From contig NC_085121.1 of NCBI RefSeq assembly GCF_030269925.1, positions 7,085,501 through 7,149,500 on the forward strand: a stretch of DNA of 64,000 nucleotides, read 5' to 3'. Positions 24,286-37,095 of this stretch are shown piece after piece (within the stretch, counting starts at the first letter, position 1; each line of letters begins with the position of its first letter). A model generated the notes under the pieces. The model was not told where the DNA came from and did no database searches. It saw only the letters and a list, made by a program, of their open reading frames with translations. This stretch comes from Bombyx mori (lineage: Eukaryota > Arthropoda > Insecta > Lepidoptera > Bombycidae). A program made the position numbers and the translations under genes.

Positions 24286-24813
24286 ACACGATGCTCTACA
24301 CTCGGCGGCAGATAGGAGCAAATAGCGTAGAATGGTCCGGAATAGGCTCCTGTTGCAAGGAAGTAGTCACGACCCTCAGTACTGAGGAAACCGAAAGATA
24401 TATAAAATAGAAGAGAGCAATATTGCCACATTTCCCTAAATTATGTTTATAAATTATCTTTTTCCTATCTGCCATTTGTTTGTTTCGATAATGGTAAAGC
24501 TTAGTATCTAAACAAACTGGTTGTAGAAACGTACCTTGAAGAAAAACTAATTTCTCTGTAGACTTCGCTACTTCCGTTCACTCCCTAAGGATATAAATAA
24601 GCAATGAAGCTATATTATATGTATCCATTTATTTTAAATAAACATTTCACAACGTAACATCATCGTAATACGAATAAAAAGGTTTTTAATATTTTATCAC
24701 CTCTTTTCTCGGCTTCAAAAATGAATTTCAAATTTCTTTCTCTGTAAGCTAGGGTAGTCTAAGAAACAAATTTTTTATTCAAATATACCTTCACTAATAC
24801 TTTATAACACGGC

Positions 24814-25199
24814 CCTGAAACTGCGATACTTTAAGACAAATATTTTTTTTGTATGGAAACTATCGACATCTTGTAGCGAATGCCCATAAACTTATATGTT
24901 ATTAAAGTTAATGCATTTAAGTATTGTATAACTAAACACAGAAAATAAAAAAAATAAAAAAATCATACAAGTCTTTATTGGCTAAAGACAAATTGATTAA
25001 ATTTTATCAATTAGTGGTTTATGAAAATTTACAAAATCCTTTATTAAAAATAAAATATAGAATAGGTAATTTGTTACTGCCATCTACAGGAGCAATGAGA
25101 AACTAATCGAAGCGAAGCCATCTAGTGGCCGACGCCCATAAATATTTGTGTAGAGTCCTTGAGTTGCTTATCTATAACTAATTTATGTGTATTATCTAT
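24814..25199 (+). repeat. Unclassified ~390-bp interspersed repeat, copy C
   Basis: Same orientation and ends as copy A, with mismatches mainly in A/T runs. Confidence 0.85.
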
Positions 25200-25344
25200 A
25201 CTTTATATTAGTCATGACTCTCCACCGATTCGAAATGTATTTTATTTACAGTGAAGAATCGGCAAGCTACTCAGATTTTTCTTCTCTAACTATTCATGGA
25301 CGACTTTTAGGATGATGAGTAAAAATTATCGCTCACAAAATTTG

Positions 25345-25500
25345 TAGCGAAATTACTAGCGGTGTACTGTTGGGAGGAAGCGTAATTAAGTATCACTGCC
25401 ATGCCTACGCCTTCCGTGAAGTAGTGGGATAGTCGTTATACATTCAAAATTACAGTTCAGTTTGTTACAGTTCAAGGTGGTGAAGTTTACGTTCATATCA
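25345..25500 (+). repeat. Heavily decayed Bm1 piece
   Basis: CACTGCCATGCCTACGCCTT, CCGTGAAGTAGTG and TTCAAGGTGGTGAAGTTTAC parallel the Bm1 3' half with large gaps. Confidence 0.4.
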
Positions 25501-27221
25501 CGTTAAAATAAAATTGGCCAAATAAGATTTGTTAAAGCACGCTTCACTTCGCTTAAATGCATGGTTCAGGTGCTCTCTACCAGTTTATATAATACATGTC
25601 AGCGCAACCTCACCTTAATGTTACGCATGTAAACAACAGCTTAAGACGGTATTCAAGAGAATTCATGACTAAGCTACCCCCATTATTCTTCTATAAATAC
25701 GAGTGACTATTGTAGCACAAAATATCCCGGCTCGAGCAGTCGAATGGAGCGGAGCTCTCTGTTGTTATCGTTTTACACATAAAATTCAATAAATCGAATT
25801 CATTAGAAAAGTGAATCTTAATTACTGTCGCTATGGAAGGCAATGATAATGATGAAGAAAATGGCGTCAGCAACCCTGCCGGCAACATTTTAAAAACACC
25901 ATGGAACGAGCCTCTCCGTCATACATTATAGAATATTTACAATCTATTTAGTGTAGTTCATTTGATGGGCAGCTATGAGTTGCTATGAAAAAATATTCAT
26001 AACCAAATTCACCAAACGCGCCCTTGAATTTGCCCCACGTGGGTAATTTGTCGTACAAACAACGAGGTCAAGGTAAAAGAAAGCACTCAATATACTTTTA
26101 CTGTTTTTGATTTCCTTGGTGATTAAGCCGTTCTTTTTAATTTTATTTATAACAATCTTTATATTTATGGTTGGTTTTCTTTTAATTTCTATATACATGC
26201 CCAATTGGTATATATGTAGGTATACATAATTGTTATTTATTTGTTTGGGATGAGTTTTTTGTGAGATTTTAATATAAAAATATTTTTGAAGGATCTATTT
26301 ATTTAGTTATACATCGATTCTATGTGATCGGACAAAACCGCGGTGAACATTCACCACTAGGTAGGTCGTGTTTTCTTTCACCTTTGAAGACGCACACAGA
26401 AAAGCCTGTTAACCTAAAGCAGGAGGTTGACATAAAACTGTGAAATAAATCAAACGAGGACAAAATTAAGATGAAGAATAAAATCATCCATTGAAATTAA
26501 ATATCATAATTAGCGAAAATTAGCTAGAAAACTCCAACGCGGGTCAAGAAAATGAATTATATTTAATCATTCTTAACAAACCTAAATTAAGATTTGCGTT
26601 AAAAAAAGGTTCTAAATATACTTAATAATAAAGGTCATTAACAACGTTAATGATGTTTCTTTGCCATCGATGTTAAAAATAAGTGACCTGAGATGGTCTG
26701 TTCATCTGAACTAGTAAAAACCACAACACTATTCACAGCGCCCTTTTGCTTTCAGGAATTTGTGGTAAAACCTTATTACTTTATTCAGTGCTGTCTCGCA
26801 CGATTTTGTCAGTATTCAAGAGTAATGGAAATAAGGGTTGGCTCGTATATGTGCTACGTAATTGACTATAAAAGCAGGTGGGTGCTCGGCGTTCTGGCGT
26901 ACTGTGGTTTATAAGGCATTCCGTGTTAAGAGATTTTCTGTAGACATGCTAAAAATTATCACAGTTCGTTACTTCTGTGATTGATATTTATTTTTCAAAA
27001 TTTATTAGAAGAATTAGAGTATTTTGAACAGTCTTTCTGAGTCATCTTGCTATTTAAATCGAGCGATGTTCCTTCTGCAGGATCGATCTTATTTTCTGGT
27101 TATTTTCATTAAGAGAATCCTTGATTGAGTAGTTCAATGTCGAACTTTCATTAATTTACGAATATTATGTATTTAGATTAGTTTGCTTTCTGACTTCTGA
27201 TTGGCTACTTCTGATTCGCGG
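25501..27221. other. No gene seen
   Basis: AT-rich DNA with short unremarkable readings only. Confidence 0.55.
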
Positions 27222-27231
27222 AAAACACAAG

Positions 27232-27360
27232 CAAGATAGGGGTATCTACCCATATGGTCTCACAATGCTTCATTTTTGCGGATTCGCTTTTATTTCGTGA
27301 TGTTATTGTCTCCACGATTAGAAGTCGTTCGTGAATATATATTAGGTACATACTTTCTTG
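27232..27360 (-). repeat. Decayed Bm1 middle section
   Basis: GGGGTATCTACCCATATGGT, TTTATTTCGTGATGTTATTG and GTGAATATATATTAGGTACA follow the order of reverse-complement Bm1. Confidence 0.5.
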
Positions 27361-27935
27361 AAAAGCTTGATGCTTGTATGAGCGTTAATAGAAGTACACT
27401 TTTGGCTGATCTGTTACGCTACGAACACTAATAAATAGAAGAGCGAGATACATGAGAGTTTTTAGAACTAAATTTATCTAGAGATCTTAACTTTGAATTA
27501 ATAAATTTAAGAATGTATAAAAAGCGAACGGCAAGGGTGAAATATAGTGATTATTGCTAGCATCATAAATTAAATCAAATCTAGCTTATCAGGGTTGGAC
27601 GTCCGAAGGTTCATTTTCTGTTATAATACATACAAAAAAGTGTATTCCCCGTAAATCGATGTCGTTTCCTACTTTCATAATCCTAACCCTTCCTTATGAA
27701 AGAAAAAAAGGTCAAATGTGATTTTATCTAAACGCACTGTGCCCGTGTGAATAAAACTTGCGTCATTCAGTCGTGGCCGCCCGCAAGCTTGCCAAACTTC
27801 CGAATACACTACCCTGTGCTCTTTGTTTCGTGATATCTAATCGAAGAGAAACATGTTTTCTGAAATGATAAGATTGTCCGTATGTTGTTTAATTTGTCGT
27901 TTGGTTTTTGTTAACCAAACTTATATTATTAAGTA

Positions 27936-28212
27936 ACTAGCTGACCCGGCAAACTTTGTAGTGCCTCAATCGATAAATAAAAGACCTAAACTTTTGTATA
28001 AAATAAACAAAAAAAAGGAATCCGTTCGACGGGAGCACATCAAAGCAAAAACGAAATTGTTATTTTTATTTAATTTCGGGTTTTTTCATATTTATCTACC
28101 CTTTAAACCTTCTCTGGACTTCCACAAATAATTCAAGACCAAAATTAGCCAAATCGGTCCAGCCGTTCTCGAGTTTTAACGAGACTAACGAACAGCAAAT
28201 CATTTTTTTCCT
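27936..28212 (+). repeat. 'actagctgacccggc' lepidopteran repeat, copy 1
   Basis: ACTAGCTGACCCGGCAAACT to CGAGACTAACGAACAGC via ACCTTCTCTGGACTTCCACA and GGTCCAGCCGTTCTCGAGTT, the last split for length. A second copy lies at 32511-32756. Likely the 3' end of a CR1-type LINE; class inferred from the tail style. Confidence 0.75.
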
Positions 28213-28229
28213 TAGATATTCTCGTGACG

Positions 28230-28412
28230 TAGCTGACTGATTTTCTCACCGGAAGAATAAAGATCTTCTCAATGGGTCGCGATTCCGATCCGGTTGTAGA
28301 TTATGCAAAGCGCTGCTCTTTCTAGGGCTAGTGTTAGCAAATTCTCTCAGCTTGGGCCCGTGCGTTCACCTACCTCTTCGGTCGTAGTTGGAAAAGTTCC
28401 TTAAGCTACCAG
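28230..28412 (+). repeat. Short poly(A) retroposon family copy
   Basis: TCTTCTCAATGGGTCGCGAT, GCTGCTCTTTCTAGGGCTAG and TGTTAGCAAATTCTCTC align with the 2486 family; it abuts the repeat at 27936-28212. The left arm of the usual hairpin is disrupted. Confidence 0.8.
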
Positions 28413-28789
28413 CGTGAGGGCTCACAAGACCGCCAACCACAAGTAAGCTATTGCCTTAATTACTGTACATAATACCTTTAAGATTTTTAAGTATAAAGTT
28501 TCTCTGAAAATAAATCTCGTCAAATGATTGTTTTCTGGTGCGGCTTATCTTCTAACAAATACCTCCTTGAAGAATTTTCATCCAGTCCTTTGCTGCACGA
28601 GTCTATATTGGAATTTTGCTGTCTCGTGGCTACCATTTCGTTATTAGTCTTATCCATTTCTATACTTTCACTTTAGTTGTTTGGAAATTGTGTATGTATT
28701 GTATTGTACTATATTGTATCTCTTGTTTATATTGTATCAATGTCGTGTAGTAATCGCATTATGATTGTCACATTTATTCTAATCTATAC

Positions 28790-29007
28790 TATTATATGAA
28801 TCTACAGTGATTTTTACGGATGCTCCGTTATTATTACTGAACCATGCATCCGATTGATTTGAAATTTGATATCCATGTAGAAAATACATGTACTTAATGA
28901 ATAGGCTAATATTTATATGAGTGTTGGACTCCCTAATAATAATGACAATAAATTTTAATAATAATTTTAATTTTAAATACCCAGCGAAGCGGGCGAGTAC
29001 GGCTAGT
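28790..29007 (+). repeat. Interspersed repeat ending 'gcgaagcgggcgagtacggctagt'
   Basis: CTATACTATTATATGAATCT, TTTTTACGGATGCTCCGTTA and a terminal CAGCGAAGCGGGCGAGTACG. Such ends recur at many lepidopteran loci. Boundaries estimated. Confidence 0.5.
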
Positions 29008-29957
29008 TACAAATAATTTGGGACATCCTACGAATACAAGAACTTATGCATCTCTGAATAATTAACGATCGGATAAACGGGGCGGGTTGAAAAAAAATAT
29101 AAGCAAAAAGCAACACGTAGCAAGAAGTTACAAATGTAAAAGTCCTCTTATCTATTGCTATCATTTGTGTAATTACGTTTTTGTCTGTTAAATCTCGCTT
29201 CCGACACGAACGGCGCAGGAAGAATGGGCTTCATTAGGCAACCCTCACTAATGTGACAAAACGCTAATTAAAAAACTGCCCTGTCACGAGAACTCGCGTG
29301 TTCTGCTATTTTTTCCTCATGTTGTTTTAGACTAAAAGGCCCTGCGTTTTGCACTGTTGACGCGACACAACCTAATTTGAATGGAATGTTTATTTTACTG
29401 AAGCGTCATAGAAAAGAACACACATTTTTCGTAGTTACTTGTACTTAATATTGTTACGAATCTCTGTAGTTGCGAACGAAAGAGACGCGAAAGAAAGAAA
29501 GGGATAGAGGAAGAGACTATTAAGATGTAACCTAAAAATATATTCACTTCGGTAATAAATATTTTGAACGTTATTTCCTGACATTGAGAAATTTAAAAAT
29601 ATGGCTTAAAACTAAGTTAATTTCGTGATATAATTTAATCTACAAATTTGAGTATCCTCGTTATCCCAGCCAAGGGAAGTCGGCTCAAAGATCAGCGATG
29701 AGAGACGTTTAATTTAATATTCAATAGGAAGCTGTAGACAGAAATAGCTAATATCTAATTTGGAAAACGAATATCTAATCATAAATTAATGAAAATTCAA
29801 TGCTTCACAGCTAAATTTGCGATACTTAGATGTTAATCATGGACATAATGTGTTTAAATAATACCTGAATAAGATTCAGGGGCTTGGCACTGTGAAGTGA
29901 TTTGATTTGTAGCATAATGTAGCGGAATTTATACTAGTTTCGATAAATTAGATTATT

Positions 29958-30196
29958 TATACTGCATTTTGTACCGTATGATCCATGGGGAGTGCTCTTA
30001 GGAATTGTTTGAGAAGATCCCGTTACCTCGTTTTTACCATCGCACCACCTGCCACCAGAGTAGAGTTCATCAATATTACCTGGAGCCACTTTGTTCATCC
30101 ACAGTGCGTTTCTAGAGATCTTTTTTGCCACGTACCATCTGGCTTTGGAATGAGCTCCTCTCCACGTGTTTCCCGAGCGCTGTGATATGTCTTTGA
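29958..30196 (+). pseudogene. Jockey-type LINE fragment (same family as 905-1724)
   Basis: Nucleotide match to 1330-1580: TTTTGTACCGTATGATCCAT, CATCGCACCACCTGCCACCA, CCACAGTGCGTTTCTAGAGA and CGTACCATCTGGCTTTGGAA. Truncated at both ends; no poly(A). Confidence 0.85.
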
Positions 30197-30602
30197 AGTA
30201 TGAAACCTAGCGTTAACGAGCGCAAATTTTGAGTAACGTCAATATAAAATTGTCATTATTGAATTTTAGAATTCTATGAGATATTAGCGACTCGAAGATG
30301 GAACAAATTCGTCCAATATAACTTAATTACCAAACTTTAAGAGTAAATTACAAATACAGTGGCGTTTTAAAGGGACCTCCTGTGCCTACAAACTCAGTCT
30401 GGAAAGAATACAAAGAGCCATTTTGTAGAAATGTTCTGAGCATTTAGAATTCCCAGTTGGCTTTATTGGGCTTATGACATTAATTTGCTAATAGCCTCCA
30501 ATCACGTTCGTACGTAAATAGTATTATTTGTGAATAATATTATGACAAAGGATCCAAAGGATTGCACTTGGTCATGATGCTAAGCCATTTTATTGGTGAT
30601 AA

Positions 30603-30826
30603 AGCGTCTTGTGAGACCGCACGGGTACGTACTACCGCTCTGCCTATTCCTGCCGTGAAGCAGTAAGGCATTTCGGTTTAAAGGGTGGGGCAGCCGTTGT
30701 ACTGCCTAACTGTCACTTAGAACTCATGTCTTAAGGTTGCTGCATTTATGTTGTTGACGCCCGTGGGCTCCGGTATCTACTTAATACCAGATAGTGAGCT
30801 CATCCAACCATTTGAGCATTAAAAAA
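30603..30826 (+). repeat. Bm1 SINE, 5'-truncated
   Basis: GACCGCACGGGTACGTACTA, TGCCGTGAAGCAGTAAGGCA and CATCCAACCATTTGAGCATT AAAAAA. Confidence 0.88.
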
Positions 30827-31817
30827 GCATGTCAATAACAGGTTACATTGTATACAAGATATAATATGTCGGCAATGATGCAACTGCACTGCAATTTATA
30901 AATTCTTGTTATGAATCCTGAAACCTTTAATATAAATTTATATATCCTCGAAACAAATGCCAGTGGGCATGAATCATTTTTTAGGAAGCTTAATAGTATT
31001 ATTAGTAGTAGATGTGGGACTACGAAAAGAGGTAATCGAGAGTAAAAGCGAATGGGTTTCCAACGATTTCGTCCTAAACGTCTAATTTCCAATGAAACTT
31101 TCAGTAAGTAATTGTTACTCATTCTTCTTACTCAGGGTGGAAATTGTAGTTGATTATGGAAAGTTTGTGGAAATTTATAATAGTTATACAGAATGTAAGA
31201 GAACTTCAAAAACGTTAATACACCTGATAATACTGGTTCGTCAGCATTAAAAGTAAGACGATGAAAAATACTGGTTAGTCTTAGTCATACGACGGCATGT
31301 AAGGAAAGCCACGTGATGAAAAGCAATCTTCAGTTGATTTTTATATTGGATTGACTTTAAATTAACCGCGCTACGGTGTACATTACGGGCTCATAAAATA
31401 TTATGAAACTAATAGCATTAGCAAATTAACATTGTATTCTACTTAAGATAATGTACATTGTACCTTATTCGGCTTATACTCTGATTGGCAATAAACCGCT
31501 TAGTTATTTACGCTTCTGTACTATTGGTATGGCGTCATTGGGTGTGAAGAATTCGAACTGATACTCATTCGTGAATATATTTACGAAGGAAATCGTAACA
31601 TGCATTGTTATGGTAATGCAATAAGAGAATTTCCTATTTGGCGGAAATAGGTTTGTGTTTTCAGTTCTGGAGGATTCGACGCGAAATGATGTTACTATGT
31701 GTTGGATTTCAAACTTGTTCGTACGTGTATTGTATTGTAAATATGTACTAGTCATTAGGAAACCGATGTCTTGTTTTTCTTGCCTCCTAATTTAATTATT
31801 TTCTGACTTGTTCTTCT
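30827..31817. other. No gene seen
   Basis: AT-rich DNA with chance readings (30832-31122, 31504-31755) of biased composition and no recognisable family. Confidence 0.5.
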
Positions 31818-32285
31818 TAGATCTTGTCACGTACTATCCGACTTTGGGATGAACTGAGTCGACTATTATCAAAGGCGGCAATCTGACTTTTGGACAATGA
31901 TTGGTAAATCAGAAAAACGAATTATTGACTTTGTATTCCATTGGCAGTCACAAAACTCTTCGGAACGACATCTTAGATAAATAACAGGTTAACTATTAAC
32001 CTTTATTTAATGCAGGTTTTGAACCGTATTCTTTGAAGGAGACGATTATATTCAAATCAATCTGTATTGACATATCAATAAAAATTTTTTGTCCAAATGC
32101 ACAGATTGCCACCTTTGATAATAGACGACTCAACTAGCCTCCACTTTGTTTTCTTTACGTTGTGATACGGTCTTTTTTCAATCAAGATTTATTCGAGATT
32201 ACTTAGTGGTTTGGCTGTGTTGTTAGCGACGGTAATCATTTACCAAAAGGTGCAGTATGCTCGTCTACTAAGACAATAAAAAAGG
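31818..32285 (+). repeat. Two decayed jockey-type LINE 3' pieces
   Basis: GATCTTGTCACGTACTATCC at ~31818-31870 resembles the LINE coding end, and GACGGTAATCATTTACCAAA ... GCTCGTCTACTAAGACAATAAAAAA at ~32228-32285 resembles its 3' UTR and tail. The sequence between is not recognised. Confidence 0.5.
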
Positions 32286-32510
32286 TGAATTAAGAGTGAT
32301 TTTGTTATCTGATTCTGTATGTTTCATTGCCCATCTACACGATTTTATTATTAATAGTCAGCGCTTGCTTCATGTCACATCACGCAATCACACATAAAGT
32401 GAAGCTTATTATACCTACTTATGCGAAAATAATTACCTATATTATGACGTTGAAATTAATACGATCCTTTTATTTCATCGGCAGTTGTCGTATTTCATTT
32501 TATTAATTTT

Positions 32511-32756
32511 ACTAGCTGACCCGGCAGACTTCGTAGTGCCTCAATCGATAAATAAAAGACCGATGGGGAACACATCAAAGGAAAAACAAAATTGTTATTT
32601 TTATTTAATTGAGAGCATTTTCATATTTTTCTACATTTTAAACCTTCTCTGGACTTCCACAAATAATTCAAGACCAAAATTAGCCAAATCGGTTCAGCCG
32701 TTCTCGAGTTTTAGCGAGACTAACGAACAGCAATTCATTTTTATATATAGAGATTA
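32511..32756 (+). repeat. 'actagctgacccggc' lepidopteran repeat, copy 2
   Basis: Matches 27936-28212 closely (ACTAGCTGACCCGGCAGACT, TTCTCTGGACTTCCACAAAT, GTTCTCGAGTTTTAGCGAGA) and ends with TATATATAGAGAT, a short-repeat tail as in CR1-type LINEs. Confidence 0.8.
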
Positions 32757-33164
32757 AATCTCCACATAATTTCGAATTGTTAAAAACATAAAAACAATAA
32801 ATTTCACTAACTCTTGCTTTGATGAAAATCTGCCCGCTTCATTTAAACACTGCCTACAAACTTACGTATTCAATGTTATCCGTAATACTTGAAACATAAA
32901 ATACAACCCTACATACTGCACATGCTATCCATTAGACGATTAAAACTGCCTGCAAAAGGCAATGCAAAGAGTTTCACTGAATCATAGCTTTCATTTTAAT
33001 TAAATTGAATAAAATCTAAGCCGAATTAGTCGTTTTTGTACTACGAATGTTGTAATTCATGTGCAAACATTTTTTTACCGTAAATATTAATTTTACGTCA
33101 ACGTTACGGTAATTTCCAAGACTTCGACACCATGACGATTGCCACTTGTATAAAAAAAAAGCAA

Positions 33165-33420
33165 AGTTAATCCACACTACCTAGAACCACTGCGTTCATA
33201 CACAATGCGTTTCCGCAGATCTTTTCAGTTAAGTAAGTACATGCGACTTTGGAATGAACTTCGATCCTCAGTGTTTCAGGAGCGTATGTCATGTCTTTCT
33301 GCATATTAGGCTTGCGGAGAGTATTTAGCGGTAGGTCTCTGGCATTGCTGACGCCCATGGTCGACGGTAACCAGCCACCATTAGATGAGTCGTATCTTCG
33401 TACAAAATGCAATAAAAAAA
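33165..33420 (+). pseudogene. Jockey-type LINE 3' end
   Basis: CACTACCTAGAACCACTGCG, TTTCCGCAGATCTTTTCAGT, GCTTGCGGAGAGTATTTAGC and CATTGCTGACGCCCATGGTC match 1455-1715. Ends with AATGCAATAAAAAAAG. Confidence 0.85.
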
Positions 33421-34125
33421 GAACTATGATCTTTTAAATGAACGGATACAACATCATACCCGGACATTCTTATAAATTGTCTTTGTAAAAAAGAATGAAC
33501 ATTTTAGATTAAGCTATGCTATGTATTTAAGGCACTGCTATGTATGACGGAAACATACATACAAGACATGTAAAGTTCACCCAGACCTTGAGTGCCGAAA
33601 TAAACATATTTATAAAGGTAATCGGGTATTTTCTTCGTCTTTTGCGAACAGAAGACACAATTGAATCTTTTAAATGGACGATTAGCGTGTTATTTATTGC
33701 ATTTTTGTGCTAACTACTGTCAATTTTTTTACAAGAAAATCACGAAAACTGTCACGTATTCTTAATATCACACATAATGAAATTTAAATGATAAATGCGA
33801 AATTAAGCCGTGAAAGTAGACTTAATTACCAAATTAATAAAGTTCGCTAACCTCGACTTCACAACGTCACTTCTCATAGTTTGTATTAAAATATCAGTAG
33901 AGATTTAGCTTATTAACAGCCCAACATTCTTTAAGTTCTATACAATCATACTGCGATCTGTTATACTGAATCATTGAAAAGTATTTTTAAAAAAGAATTT
34001 GATTTATTGGTTCATAGGAGTGCAAATTGATTTATTTCGTGATTCAAATTGTTACACAACAATATTAGATTGGAAATTGTTTGCACCCTTTGTGAACGAT
34101 GAGTAGGAACTGAGCTATAATTTAT

Positions 34126-34493
34126 TGTTAGGCGCTGCGATTCGGGATAAATAAAATTTCACCAAAGTACAACTAAAAAACTGTATTCAACACTTGAAAC
34201 ACTTAAACACTTCACAAACACTTTAAAACTCTCAATTCGCTTGTTCCACTTCGCTTGAGGTGATCCGTTCTCTGTTTCGCTTCGAGTAGTTCCGATTACT
34301 GACTAACTGCGTGCCGCCCGACAACACTTTTATAGTCGATACCTCATCCCTAGAATTATCGAGAATGTTCTACACATCTCTAGTCGTAGTTTCCGCTATC
34401 TGTCAATAGATGGCGTTGTAATTCTCGAGCATTCTGGATCCTTCGATATTCGTTCGACTATTCGGCGATAGATGTACTCTTAACGGCGTAACA
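34126..34493 (-). mobile_element. Solo LTR of an LTR retrotransposon
   Basis: 368 bp starting TGTTACGCCG and ending GCGCCTAACA on the minus strand, giving TG...CA termini. Flanked by 4-base repeats TTAT (34122-34125 and 34494-34497). It holds a TATAAAAG box (34327-34334) and a heat-shock-element-like block upstream (34350-34371). No gag-pol remains, so it arose by LTR-LTR recombination. Length and the 4-base duplication fit gypsy/Pao-type elements; the family is not assigned. Confidence 0.85.
34327..34371 (-). promoter_or_regulatory. LTR core promoter: TATA box with HSE-like array
   Basis: Reading the minus strand, AGAACATTCTCGATAATTC (34371 downward) has four alternating 5-base units nGAAn/nTTCn with one mismatch (GAT). 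About 30 bases later comes TATAAAAG. A trimeric-HSF site beside a TATA box is the layout of heat-shock promoters. Confidence 0.55.
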
Positions 34494-34497
34494 TTAT

Positions 34498-36134
34498 TAT
34501 TGCACTCAGCAATTTTCTGTACAAAGCTGATATAAGAGAAAGGAAATAACTGATTGCACTGAGTGAGACTGGAGCTATGACTTGAGGTAGGAGCTTCAAT
34601 TGTGCTGTAACAATTGCAGCCTTAAGCACGAGGCTTTTCGTGCGAATATTTCCGTACAGAGAAGACGTGGTGGTAGTACCTGTCTGTGCAGGTCAACAAA
34701 ATCCCTTAACTCTAGCAATTCCGTGGTACAATGCATGGTGAAAATCATACGCTAACACGTGCTAAGTTGGTTTTTTAGTAGAAAAAGACCCTATGTCCCA
34801 TATTATTAACCATCGGATAATCGCACGAGTCTCAACACATTGGAGTTTGAGTTAATCAAGCATGGTCCTTTAATAATGTTATGTATGACGCGAATTTAAT
34901 ATACATCAGGTATTTTAATTCATCAAAGCAATTTCATAACGAACAACGATGGTTGGATATATAATAACATCACATCATCAATATTGTCTCCTTTGGTTGA
35001 TAATAACTGCGTTCAGTGACATGGTCTATAGATTTTAATTTCCGAGGTCAAAGAAAATTATATAATGTTGAATGAAGAAAATAAATATTAATAAATATAT
35101 AGGATAGATTTCAATATTATTCGATACAAAAATAAGGTTCGTTGAATCAGAAATTACTGAATTACTTCAAATATTTTTTCAGTAAGAATTTACCTACTGA
35201 AAAAATTTTTGAAGGCCACTTCAAAACCGAGATGTCTAAAAAATATGAATTTTACAAAAGAAAACGAAAATATTAAGGTCTGTTTTCGCAACGTAAAATA
35301 TTTAGGTCCCTTAATAAATTCACACAGAAGAAATTCCTTCACTAAATCTGTCGGTCAGTGCTGTGATTTTGCCACATCAGTCCTTTTAATCTCTAATTAT
35401 GTTTTGGTACGAAGCAAGTGGTCTCCGAAATTTAATTATCCCGGTAGTGAATGAGACATCGCAAAGGCTTTCATTACCGTGATTAGAGACTTTTCTAATT
35501 TACTTGGGATTTTCGCAAAACAATCCAGTCTTTAACTCTTATTTCCCGTCATGAAACGTAGCCCGTAAGTGTTAATCAGAACTATTATGTAACTATATAT
35601 CACGAACACTTTGATAAAGAGCTCAATGGTTTTCCGAAGCGATTTTGTTTTTCTGATTTCATACAATCAAACGAGTCATGAATAAAATTTTGAACTTTAA
35701 AAGCTTTAATATAAGCTTTAGCATAGTTCGTATTAAAAACAGAAATACCCAGAACGTTTACGTAAGAGAGAAACAACGTCGGTCGTCTCAAAAATTACCG
35801 CCATCAACTCTGTGCCTGAAATAGACTCCGGGTCGATATAAAATGGTCCTGATTATATTTCACGGTACATCAGACTTAATTATATTGTACTTATTTTGAT
35901 TACTACGCTTACAGATAATTTATTTGTCAAGTTAGGTTTTCTTTTGAACGTTTGAAGCAGCTTGATAACGAGCATCGAGTTCAATGAGCTGGAGTAGATG
36001 GATGAACTCCAGATCTCATCCAGTAGGGGATGGTAACAACTGAGCGCCCTCATATGAGGCCTAATAACTCAAAAGCCTACTTCATGACGCGATCGTATGG
36101 CGACCTGTGCCTTAGTTGCTGCTACTATTTAATG
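34498..36134. other. No gene seen
   Basis: A decayed Bm1-like scrap may lie near 34650-34720 (GTGGTGGTAGTACCTGTCTG). Otherwise AT-rich with short chance readings. Confidence 0.5.
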
Positions 36135-36565
36135 AAGTCGTCGTAGCCTAAAGGATAAGAAATCCGGTGCATTCGTATCTAGCGATGCAACGGCGTTCGA
36201 ATCCCGCAGGTGGGTACCAATTTTTCTAATGAAATACGCACTTAACAAATGTTCACGATTGACTTCCACGGTAAAGGAATAACATCGTGTAATAAAAATC
36301 TAACCCGCAAAATTATAATTTACGTAATTACTGGTGGTAGGACCTCTTGTGAGTCCGCACGAGTAGGTACCACCACCCTGTCTATTTCTGCCGTGAAGCA
36401 ATAATGCGTTTCGGTTTGAAGGGTGGGGCAGCCGTTGTAACTATACTGATACCTTATAACTTATATCTCAAGGTGGGTGGCGCATATACGTTGTAGATGT
36501 CTATGGACTCCAGTAACCACTTAACAATCAGGTGGTTTACTCGTCCAACCATCTAAGCAATAAAA
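36135..36565 (+). repeat. Full-length Bm1 SINE
   Basis: Most complete copy here: head AAGTCGTCGTAGCCTAAAGG, B-box-like GCGTTCGAATCCCGCAGG, GGTACCAATTTTTCTAATGA, ATTACTGGTGGTAGGACCTC, CTGCCGTGAAGCAATAATGC, GATGTCTATGGACTCCAGTA and tail CTAAGCAATAAAA. About 431 bases. Such elements are transcribed by RNA polymerase III and mobilised by LINE machinery. Confidence 0.95.
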
Positions 36566-36947
36566 CATGAAATAGAATAAATTGTGTACGCTCTTACTCG
36601 CATAGGTTCGAATGTTGTATAGTATTTATGCAAACGAACCATGACAATATAGTTCAGATTCAGCACGCGTTTCTTTTTTTTTTAATAAATTCTATTCTAT
36701 AATATCTATCGCTACAAATGCAACGGGAGACAGTTTTTTATCAGCCAAAGTGTCCAAATAACGTCAGTACCTAACTGTAAATAAATATATTAACTGTACT
36801 AAATAAGTATACATCGTCACTAACTTTTTTGTAAGTTAATGTTTAAGTCTTAATTAATAATAATGTAAATAAAAAAGTTTAAGAAAAAAAAATGAATGCC
36901 TATTAATTTAGATTACCTACAAGCGGCATGTTGATTCAATGATGTTG

Positions 36948-37095
36948 GTAGCCGTTGTAACTATACTGAGATCTTAGAACTTATATCTCAAGGTGGGTGG
37001 CGCATTTACGTTGTAGATGTCCATGGGCTCCAGTAACCACTTAACGCCAGGTGGGCTGTGAGCTCGTCCACCCAACTAAGCAATAAATAAATAAA
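36948..37095 (+). repeat. Bm1 SINE 3' end
   Basis: GTAGCCGTTGTAACTATACT to CCACCCAACTAAGCAATAAATAAATAAA. Confidence 0.92.

Noticed and set aside
36135..36230. tRNA gene at the Bm1 head
   Set aside because: It has a B-box-like GTTCGAATCCC but no credible cloverleaf; it is the tRNA-derived SINE head.
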